Shown here: positions 1 through 4,859 of the stretch, piece after piece | How the letters are laid out: each line of letters starts with the position of its first letter | How positions within the stretch are numbered: position 1 is the stretch's first letter | Source: Chlorobiaceae bacterium | GTDB taxonomy: Bacteria; Bacteroidota; Chlorobiia; Chlorobiales; Chlorobiaceae | Direction: 5' to 3' | DNA length: 5,403 nt | NCBI GenBank assembly: GCA_013336025.1 | Contig: JAAXUM010000108.1 | Span: forward strand, 1-5,403 | The notes under the pieces: generated by a model | Told to the model about the DNA's origin: nothing | The model's database searches: none | Seen by the model: the letters and a program-made list of their open reading frames with translations, nothing else | Translations under genes and position numbers: made by a program

Positions 1-33
1 AAGGCAGCCTGCTCCTCGGAAACAGGCTGCCTT
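1..33. repeat. Perfect 11-bp inverted repeat inside the NYN coding region
   Basis: AAGGCAGCCTG (1-11) is the exact reverse complement of CAGGCTGCCTT (23-33), with an 11-base loop. The repeat begins at the window edge and may extend further left. It resembles a GC-rich terminator stem, but the reading frame runs through it and continues into conserved NYN sequence (KQAAF), so a simple terminator is unlikely. Whether it folds in the mRNA is not known. Confidence 0.6.
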
Positions 34-700
34 TACCAGAGTTCTTACCGCACACGGTTATATCCTGACCTCAAAACCGGTCAAGAAGATTGTCAACAAG
101 ACTACTGGTGAAATAATCATCAAGGGTAATCTTGATGTTGAGCTTGCTGTGGATGCTCTGGTTGGAGAGATGGCCTATGATACGTTTATTCTCTTCAGCG
201 GTGACAGTGATTTTTTGCCCCTCCTTCGGGCACTGAAAGAGAAGGGTAAAGAAGTTGCCGTGTATTCTACAGAGGGAATCAGTGCATGGGAACTTCTTAT
301 TGAGCCCGGTATTGATTTTCATGATCTCGCTGAGCTGAGGGAGAGGGTTGGGCATGCCAGAACCGGTGAAGGATCGCAGAGGGAAACAGGTGAACAGGTG
401 CTGCAGCAGGGATGCACGGCCTTGCGGTTGCCTGTTGTTGGTGAGGTATTTACCGGGACCGTTCTTTCGGTGAAATCCTATGGGGTTTTTCTCACCAACA
501 CCTATCATGCCAAATGTCTTCTTCCTCTCAGTTTTCTCGGTATTACAAAGCATATCACGGATTTAACTTCGGTTATCCGGATGGCGGACGTGTTTGATGT
601 TGTTGTTTTTAAGGTAGACTCTTCTCGTGAGGTTCCGGAGATTACAGTCAAACTTGCAGACAAGGAGAAGTCTCATGAACTCTCTGCAAGAATTGCCTGA
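1..700 (+). CDS. NYN (LabA/DUF88-like, PIN-fold) domain protein with C-terminal S1-like RNA-binding domain, 5' end outside window
   Basis: The frame is open from base 2 to the TGA at 698-700, giving 232 visible residues; the true start lies upstream. Counting from the first whole codon, residues 8-21 (KQAAF...HGY), 42-52 (GNLDVELAVDA) and 59-72 (YDTFILFSGDSDFL) match the second half of a NYN domain. The acidic residues at 45 and 51 and in SGDSD (68, 70) are the expected metal-binding positions; the first catalytic Asp would lie upstream of the window. After a linker of about 25 residues, residues 147-219 (GEVFTGTVLSVKSYGVFL ... VIRMADVFDVVVFKVD ... ITVKL) resemble an S1 OB-fold. NYN proteins are known or predicted RNases, so an RNA-processing role is inferred; the substrate is unknown. 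A GTG at 149 could be mistaken for the start, but it would cut the NYN domain in half. NYN call is strong, S1 call moderate. Confidence 0.85.
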   Translation, partial: RQPAPRKQAAFTRVLTAHGYILTSKPVKKIVNKTTGEIIIKGNLDVELAVDALVGEMAYDTFILFSGDSDFLPLLRALKEKGKEVAVYSTEGISAWELLIEPGIDFHDLAELRERVGHARTGEGSQRETGEQVLQQGCTALRLPVVGEVFTGTVLSVKSYGVFLTNTYHAKCLLPLSFLGITKHITDLTSVIRMADVFDVVVFKVDSSREVPEITVKLADKEKSHELSARIA

Positions 701-721
701 TCGTTATCATGAACGGTCAGG
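696..721 (+). other. 3'-end hairpin over the NYN-S1 stop codon, no T-tract
   Basis: CCTGATCGTT (696-705) pairs with AACGGTCAGG (712-721) around a 6-base loop ATCATG. This gives ten pairs, one of them a G-U wobble. The stem includes the TGA stop at 698-700. No run of T follows (TGCCGGGTGAG), so it is not a typical intrinsic terminator. It may protect the mRNA 3' end or mark a processing point before the DUF1499 gene. Confidence 0.4.
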
Positions 722-791
722 TGCCGGGTGAGTCAATTGTCTGCTGATGTTTGAGTATTCGAAGGAAGGTGTTCTTTACGTAATAATACCC

Positions 792-798
792 AAAGGAG
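792..798 (+). promoter_or_regulatory. Ribosome binding site of the DUF1499 gene
   Basis: AAAGGAG lies four bases before the ATG at 803. This supports that start for the DUF1499 protein. The gap of about 100 bases between the NYN-S1 stop and this ATG shows no promoter I would defend. Confidence 0.7.
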
Positions 799-802
799 AA
801 GT

Positions 803-1249
803 ATGGATATTTTCAGTGATCTGTTCAACGGCGTCACTTCATTGATGAGCGGTCTTTGGCCTCAGTTGCAGGAAAAGCCAGGTCTGATTAATGGAAAGCT
901 CCGCTCCTGTCCCGGCACACCGAACTGTGTTTCGAGCGAAAGTTGCACTCCTGCTGAAAAGGTTGATCCGCTGAAGTTCATCGGTTCATCTGCTGATGCA
1001 TGGCTACGTCTCAAAGCGGTGATAATTGAAAGTGGCGGAGTCATTGAGGAAGAACAGCAGGAGTATATCTGGTCAACATTCACAGTTCCGGTGTTCGGCT
1101 TTGTGGATGATGTTGAGTTCAGATTGGACAGGACAGAAAACATCATTCATGTGCGTTCAGCCTCTCGGCTGGGTATTTCAGATCTTGGAGTAAATCGCTC
1201 CCGTGTGGATCAGCTTCGCGAAGCTTTCGGAAAAGCCGGGAAAAACTGA
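803..1249 (+). CDS. DUF1499 family protein
   Basis: The product is 148 residues, close to the usual size for DUF1499. Family signatures are clear: CPGTPNCVSS at 36-45, FVDDVEFRLD at 100-109, and HVRSASRLG (116-124) followed by SDLGVNRSRV (126-135). Cys36 and Cys42 form the conserved CPxxPNC pair, and a third Cys is at 48. The N-terminus (MDIFSDLFNGVTSLMSGLW) is amphipathic and has no clear signal peptide or lipobox, whereas many family members are exported or lipoproteins, so the location is uncertain. The biochemical function of the family is not established. It lies 102 bases after the NYN-S1 gene on the same strand and converges with the cbiO-like gene, whose stop is 32 bases away. No functional link with the nickel cluster is evident. 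Confidence 0.9.
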   Translation: MDIFSDLFNGVTSLMSGLWPQLQEKPGLINGKLRSCPGTPNCVSSESCTPAEKVDPLKFIGSSADAWLRLKAVIIESGGVIEEEQQEYIWSTFTVPVFGFVDDVEFRLDRTENIIHVRSASRLGISDLGVNRSRVDQLREAFGKAGKN

Positions 1250-1281
1250 ATCGGCAAAGGTTCCGGGGTTTTCATGCTGTA

Positions 1282-2022
1282 TCATGACAGTAATCCGGAG
1301 TCGAGATCCTGCAGGCGAAGCGGCAGTTCAAGATTGTTGGTTTCAAGCAGTTCACGGTTGCCGAGAATTTCCCTGGTCGGTCCATCGGCAACAATGCGTC
1401 CATTGTTCATCAGGCATACTCGCTGGCAGGTATCCCAGATAAAATCAAGATCGTGCGATACGGTTATCTTTGTTTTTACAAGTGAGTTGACAAGGGTAAT
1501 GAGTTTTTTTCGGTTTCGCGGATCAAGATCGGAGGTAGGTTCATCCATAACGAGTATGGCCGGGTTCATGACAAGCACGGCTGCAAAGGCGGCAAATCTT
1601 TTCTGTCCCTGAGAAAGGTGAGACGGGGGTTTGTCCCTGAGTTCCCATAGATTGATATCCCTGAGTGATTTTTCTACGATTTGAAGGATTTCGGACGGAG
1701 GCAGGCCGAGATTTTCAGGACCGAACGCAATGTCATCATAGATTCTTGCTGTGAAAAGCTGGTCGTCCGGATTCTGGAACACCAGTCCTACCTTTTTTCT
1801 GATCAGGTCAAGGTTTTTTTTATTGATCTCGTGTTTTTCAATGGTGATACTGCCGGTTTGGGGCAGAAAGTAGCCGTTGAAATGATTTACCAGTGTTGAT
1901 TTGCCTGCACCGTTTGCGCCAACGATACCGATTGAGGAGTTGCTCTGAATGTCAAGAGTGATATTCAGAAGTGCTGTTGTGCCGTCAGGGTAGGTAAAGT
2001 TCAGGTGTTGGATAGAGATCAT
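1282..2022 (-). CDS. cbiO: ECF-type nickel/cobalt transporter ATPase (CbiO/NikO)
   Basis: The 246-residue ABC ATPase powers metal import from the cytoplasmic face of the membrane. All motifs are present: Walker A GANGAGKST at 35-43, Q-loop VFQNPDDQLF at 81-90 (typical of ECF ATPases), signature LSQGQ at 136-140, Walker B ILVMDEPT at 156-163, D-loop SDLDP at 164-168 and H-loop His190 in TVSHD. Length is slightly below the usual 250-280 for CbiO, with only a short C-terminal tail. It is last in the cluster; its ATG is 12 bases after the CbiQ stop and no Shine-Dalgarno is visible (upstream is TCCATCCCCATA), so translation is probably coupled to cbiQ. Family members serve cobalt or nickel; the NikR context favours nickel, and nikO would then be the better name. 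Confidence 0.95.
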   Translation of the reverse strand: MISIQHLNFTYPDGTTALLNITLDIQSNSSIGIVGANGAGKSTLVNHFNGYFLPQTGSITIEKHEINKKNLDLIRKKVGLVFQNPDDQLFTARIYDDIAFGPENLGLPPSEILQIVEKSLRDINLWELRDKPPSHLSQGQKRFAAFAAVLVMNPAILVMDEPTSDLDPRNRKKLITLVNSLVKTKITVSHDLDFIWDTCQRVCLMNNGRIVADGPTREILGNRELLETNNLELPLRLQDLDSGLLS

Positions 2023-2034
2023 TATGGGGATGGA

Positions 2035-2805
2035 TTAAAAAACAAGACGAAGAGCAGTGAAAACAACAGACCAGAGACTGATGGCAAGCCACTCCGGATT
2101 ATTTGGTGCTGTTGGCTGGCAGGTGGTGATATGGCCGTTGAATCCCCTTGCGAACATGCTCCGGTAAAGTCGCTCGGCACGATCTGTTGTTCTCAGAAGA
2201 AGAGAACCAAGCAGGTTTGCCGTGCTGAACATCCCCTTTCCCCTCCCCTTGAATGCGCGCATCTCCCTTGCTTTCTGCATGGAGGCGGCTTCCTCTCTGA
2301 GAACGGTACTGTAACGATACAGCAGAATGAGCTGAGTTACCAGCACTTCAGGTACACGAAGCTCTCCAAGAGCCTTGAAAAGCCGGTAAAAAGGTATGTA
2401 CAAGCCGAGGCAGAGCAGGGTGGTGACGGTAATGACTGTTTTTGCAACGATCACCGAACCGGACATCAATCCCCCCGTTATGGTGATTCCTTCAAACGTG
2501 CTGAACGGTGTGCGGTCGAGCAGGATGTTTCCGGCAGCCATGAAGAGCACAAAGGGTGAGAGCAAGAGGAGTTTTTTGAGCACGGCCGCAAATGAAATTC
2601 CGGACGCTGCCATAATGAAAAGGGGAAATGCCGCAAAGGCAATAACACCGCTCAGGTCGAATTTTGGAATAGACACAACAAAAAGGGTAAAGAGTCCGGT
2701 TATCAGAAGCGCTGACCGGTCACTTCCAAGGGGCAGAGGCGCTTTTTCGGGGCTCTGCTTTCCAGTCGTATTGAACGGAATGGATCGAGCGATGTCGTTT
2801 GTCAT
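2035..2805 (-). CDS. cbiQ: ECF-type nickel/cobalt transporter transmembrane coupling protein (CbiQ/NikQ, T component)
   Basis: The 256-residue membrane protein links the substrate-capture protein to the ATPase. Hydrophobic segments lie at about 32-48, 52-70, 80-95, 115-137 and 240-254. The cytoplasmic coupling helices are visible: REMRAFKGRG at 180-189, a variant of the first Ala-Arg-Gly motif, and SMFARGFNG at 216-224, the canonical second one. The ATG overlaps the stop of the upstream NikMN gene as ATGA (2802-2805), and AAGGGA lies about ten bases upstream. Overlap and order M-N, Q, O are those of CbiMNQO/NikMNQO operons. The first 30 residues are hydrophilic and poorly conserved in character. 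The metal cannot be read from this protein; nickel is inferred from the neighbours. Confidence 0.93.
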   Translation of the reverse strand: MTNDIARSIPFNTTGKQSPEKAPLPLGSDRSALLITGLFTLFVVSIPKFDLSGVIAFAAFPLFIMAASGISFAAVLKKLLLLSPFVLFMAAGNILLDRTPFSTFEGITITGGLMSGSVIVAKTVITVTTLLCLGLYIPFYRLFKALGELRVPEVLVTQLILLYRYSTVLREEAASMQKAREMRAFKGRGKGMFSTANLLGSLLLRTTDRAERLYRSMFARGFNGHITTCQPTAPNNPEWLAISLWSVVFTALRLVF

Positions 2806-3818
2806 CTATGGCTTTCCCTTGTTCGCTTTTTTGCAAGGACAAGGCCGGCCAGACCGGCCATAATGAGTACAGACAAGCTTCCTGCAAGCCCTGAAACGGT
2901 GGTTCCGGGGTTTATCGGGGAATCAGCAGTGGAAGATGGTTCGGCAGCGGTTTTGAAAGAGTAGTCCGGCAGAAAAGCGATTTTCTCCTGAAAGGATCCA
3001 AGCAGTTCATGAATCGGCTCCCCGTTCTTCATCAACTCTTCAGAGCCGCTTGTCCGTGACATTGACCATTCAAGCCCGTCCGGAGAGGAAGATGCAAACC
3101 AGGAAAGGATTCCTCCTGTCAGGAGGGCGGTAATGGTTAACACGCCAAGTACCGTGGCACGGGGTCTGGCTGCATGTTGAGTCGAAGAGAGCAGGGAGGG
3201 ATCTGTTTTTGCTATAAAGGAAAGAACTGCCCATGTTACCAGACCTTCAACAATACCTATGGCGAGGTGGATCGGCATCATAAAGAGCATAAAGGAACCA
3301 AACGGAAGTTCCGAGATTCCCGACAGCGTGGTTTCGATCACAACGGAAAATGCGCCCATAAGTAATCCTGCGCTTGCAGCAGAGATGCTGCCTGCGGCAA
3401 GTCGTTGTTGCGAGGGATTATTTCCAGTGATTTTCCTGAAGATGAATGGGTAGGTGAGAAAGGCAGGAAAGAACGCCAGATTGAAAATGTTGCATCCAAG
3501 AGCAAGCAGTCCCCCGTCAGCAAAAAAAAGGCACTGGATAATAAGCACAGAGGAGAGGGTGATAAAGGCGCGATAAGGTCCGAGCAGCGCGGCGAGCAGG
3601 AGTCCGCCGCCAAGATGCCCGCTTGAGCCGGTTCCGGGAATTGAAAAGTTGATCATCTGCGCAGCAAAAATAAAGGCGCCCATCACACCCATCAGGGGCG
3701 TTTTTGCATGATCGTTTTCTTCTGCGATTTTTTTTGCAGAATACCCGATAAGGGTACCGCTGATTACCCAGAATGCTCCACCAACAATCGGGGAGAGCAG
3801 AGCGTCTGACATGTGCAT
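2802..3818 (-). CDS. cbiM: Fused CbiM/NikM-NikN substrate-capture protein of a nickel (or cobalt) ECF importer
   Basis: At 338 residues it is longer than stand-alone CbiM (about 210-250) because a NikN/CbiN-like region follows. The M part (1-220) begins MHMSDALLSP; Met1-His2 and His68 in SGHLGGG correspond to known metal ligands of NikM/CbiM. HLAIGIVEG at 184-192 is another family motif. The N part has a membrane segment near 223-242, the hallmark SSSPDGLEW (243-251), FLPDYSF (282-288) and a last membrane segment near 309-329 before a basic tail. The ATG at 3818 is fixed by AAGGAG nine bases upstream and by the need for His at position 2. M-N fusions are well known in nickel systems, written Nik(MN)QO, whereas cobalt systems usually keep CbiN separate. 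Together with NikR this favours nickel; nikMN would be an apt name. Confidence 0.93.
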   Translation of the reverse strand: MHMSDALLSPIVGGAFWVISGTLIGYSAKKIAEENDHAKTPLMGVMGAFIFAAQMINFSIPGTGSSGHLGGGLLLAALLGPYRAFITLSSVLIIQCLFFADGGLLALGCNIFNLAFFPAFLTYPFIFRKITGNNPSQQRLAAGSISAASAGLLMGAFSVVIETTLSGISELPFGSFMLFMMPIHLAIGIVEGLVTWAVLSFIAKTDPSLLSSTQHAARPRATVLGVLTITALLTGGILSWFASSSPDGLEWSMSRTSGSEELMKNGEPIHELLGSFQEKIAFLPDYSFKTAAEPSSTADSPINPGTTVSGLAGSLSVLIMAGLAGLVLAKKRTRESHR

Positions 3819-3827
3819 AAGGCGAGT

Positions 3828-3833
3828 CTCCTT
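3828..3833 (-). promoter_or_regulatory. Strong ribosome binding site of the NikMN gene
   Basis: On the minus strand AAGGAG stands nine bases before the ATG at 3818. It is the best Shine-Dalgarno in the nickel cluster and decides the start, which matters because the free N-terminus Met-His is part of the metal site. It sits within a sequence that resembles a B12 box (see findings). Confidence 0.8.
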
Positions 3834-3860
3834 GTTTGACAGGCTGTTTACTGAGTGCCC

Positions 3861-3898
3861 GTGTTAAAAGTAATAACGATTGTGACACCGAAAAGCAA
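3861..3898 (-). promoter_or_regulatory. Candidate second promoter with imperfect NikR-like dyad, upstream of NikMN
   Basis: On the minus strand TTGCTT (3898-3893) and TATTAC (3875-3870) are 17 bases apart and could be -35 and -10 elements. An imperfect dyad GTGTCAC-N14-TTAACAC (3888-3882 and 3867-3861) covers the spacer and the bases after the -10. The arms match at five of seven positions. Its first arm falls at the same distance from the -35 as the first arm of the perfect dyad upstream of the outer-membrane gene. This would give the importer its own nickel-responsive transcript with a leader of about 45 bases. Evidence is by eye only. Confidence 0.35.
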
Positions 3899-3921
3899 AG
3901 GCTCAGTCACTCATGCTTTTC
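3890..3921 (-). other. Hairpin after the outer-membrane gene (possible attenuator or 3' end)
   Basis: On the minus strand GAAAAGCA (3921-3914) and TGCTTTTC (3897-3890) are perfect reverse complements around a 16-base loop, starting 21 bases after the stop of the outer-membrane gene. No T-run follows the stem, although its second arm contains TTTT. It overlaps the -35 of the candidate second promoter. A competing stem, GTGAC (3910-3906) with GTCAC (3886-3882), is also possible. Confidence 0.35.
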
Positions 3922-3942
3922 ATCATTTCTCTTTATTCCATA

Positions 3943-4734
3943 TCAGAATCGTGCTGCAATGCCGGCAAGCAGAGTTGTATCGGTTTCAGCATCATTCAGG
4001 CCTGTTTTTATGCCGAGGTCAACGTCAAGATCATCTGAGAGCGAGTAGATCAATCCGCCAAGCAGAAATGCCGGGTGGTTTTCTGCTTGGGGCTCATCAC
4101 TGGTTTCAATCCCGATATTTGCTACTCCTCTCAGGTTTTCAGCGAGATTGATTTCAGCGGCAAGTGAGGCATGCCATATATCCTTTCGTGTATTGTCGCT
4201 CTCCTCTTCGAGTTTATATTCATTATGCGTAAAGCCGATATTGCCGTGAATCGCACCAAGCTGCCCCTCCTTTGTAGCAATCAGCACAACCCCTCCTGAA
4301 ACCTTGCCGCTGCCGAGCCCTTTGTTCTCGTTTCCTGAAGGAAGAGAAAGGCCTGGCTTGAGCGCAAGGCTGAAATTTCCGTCCTTGCTTTCGTACATGC
4401 GCCATTTCATCTCAAGGGAGATATCGCCTATACCGGATTCATCTGCAACGGTTATGCCGTTTTCTTCAATCTTATACCAGACAAAGGGTAATCCGACAAC
4501 CAGGTCAATTGTTTCGCTGAGGCCGTATGAAAGTGCCGCAGTGATTTCACTTCCGGTTTCCCTGATGCCGGTTCCTTTTTCGGTTTCCCTGTTCCGGGAA
4601 AATTCGCTGTTTATTTCAAGTTGAACGTGCCCTTTACCCTGTGTGCCGGCATCATCGGTAATGAGCGGATGAGCAGCAAATGCCGGTTCTCCAAAAAGCA
4701 GCGCGGTTACAAGAAAGATGGATTTTTTCAGCAT
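3943..4734 (-). CDS. Outer-membrane beta-barrel transporter-like protein (phenol MetA-pathway/PF13557-like), probable nickel channel
   Basis: The product is 263 residues. A signal peptide is clear: MLKK, a hydrophobic core, then AFA-AH with predicted cleavage after residue 20. The mature start AHPLITDDAGTQGKG is characteristic of the 'transporter'/MetA-pathway phenol degradation-like family. Alternating hydrophobic strands and a final Phe (AARF) fit an outer-membrane beta-barrel with the usual C-terminal insertion signal. The sequence is rich in Asp and Glu, suiting a cation pore. I chose the ATG at 4734; a TTG three codons upstream is in frame but less likely, and only a weak GGA precedes the ATG. 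It lies between nikR and the NikMN gene and follows an operator-like dyad, so passage of nickel across the outer membrane is inferred. The family is broad and no substrate can be read from the sequence. Confidence 0.82.
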   Translation of the reverse strand: MLKKSIFLVTALLFGEPAFAAHPLITDDAGTQGKGHVQLEINSEFSRNRETEKGTGIRETGSEITAALSYGLSETIDLVVGLPFVWYKIEENGITVADESGIGDISLEMKWRMYESKDGNFSLALKPGLSLPSGNENKGLGSGKVSGGVVLIATKEGQLGAIHGNIGFTHNEYKLEEESDNTRKDIWHASLAAEINLAENLRGVANIGIETSDEPQAENHPAFLLGGLIYSLSDDLDVDLGIKTGLNDAETDTTLLAGIAARF

Positions 4735-4769
4735 GGTGTCCAATAACTGGTGATTACACGAAAAAGGTT

Positions 4770-4796
4770 ATAGCACGAAAATAATAAATGTGCTAT
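4770..4796. promoter_or_regulatory. Perfect dyad ATAGCAC-N13-GTGCTAT, candidate NikR operator
   Basis: Two 7-base arms at 4770-4776 and 4790-4796 are exact reverse complements separated by 13 bases. The arm spacing resembles NikR operators known or predicted elsewhere (GTATGA-N16-TCATAC in enterobacteria; GTGTTAC-N13/14-GTAACAC in Deltaproteobacteria, from memory), though the arm sequence differs. It lies between nikR and the outer-membrane gene and covers the promoter described separately, so repression by blocking RNA polymerase is inferred. Confidence 0.65.
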
Positions 4797-4806
4797 TCGC
4801 ATGCAA
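4778..4806 (-). promoter_or_regulatory. Candidate promoter of the outer-membrane/NikMNQO operon
   Basis: On the minus strand TTGCAT (4806-4801) and TATTTT (4783-4778) are separated by exactly 17 bases, a good sigma-70-like arrangement. Transcription would begin near 4771, leaving a leader of about 37 bases to the ATG at 4734. The operator-like dyad occupies the spacer and the bases just after the -10. Confidence 0.5.
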
Positions 4807-4822
4807 CAGCCCGTTCCATTTT

Positions 4823-4853
4823 CCAGGGTCTGACAGTATATGAGAGACCCCGG
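4823..4853 (-). terminator. Hairpin just after nikR, possible terminator without T-tract
   Basis: On the minus strand CCGGGGTCT (4853-4845) pairs with AGACCCTGG (4831-4823), nine pairs including one G-U, around a 13-base loop. It begins six bases after the nikR stop codon. AAAATGG follows rather than a T-run, so it is at best an atypical terminator or a 3'-end stabiliser separating nikR from the downstream promoter. Confidence 0.3.
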
Positions 4854-4859
4854 GTTTGG

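Noticed and set aside
71..553. Minus-strand open frame opposite the NYN-S1 gene
   Set aside because: The composition is not protein-like, no family is recognisable, and the opposite strand is clearly coding.
758..786. TTCGAA-N17-TAATAA as a promoter for the DUF1499 gene
   Set aside because: Both boxes match consensus at only three of six positions, and the implied start site would fall on the ribosome binding site.
1212..1225. Perfect 14-base palindrome AGCTTCGCGAAGCT
   Set aside because: It lies within conserved DUF1499 coding sequence (QLREAF) and has no loop; codon choice explains it.
1230..1273. Imperfect inverted repeat GAAAAGCCGGG / CCGGGGTTTTC between the convergent DUF1499 and cbiO genes, as a bidirectional terminator
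   Set aside because: Nine of eleven positions pair, but two internal G-G or C-C mismatches break the stem and the loop is 22 bases. The location is right, yet the structure is too weak to annotate.
2843..2859. GGCCGG/CCGGCC inverted repeat
   Set aside because: It encodes the small-residue membrane helix AGLAGL at the end of NikMN; repeated GCC-GGC-type codons produce the symmetry.
3131..3180. Plus-strand AGGAGG followed by ATG (3133) encoding 15 residues
   Set aside because: It is antisense to NikMN, very short, and the AGGAGG arises from the palindrome described above.
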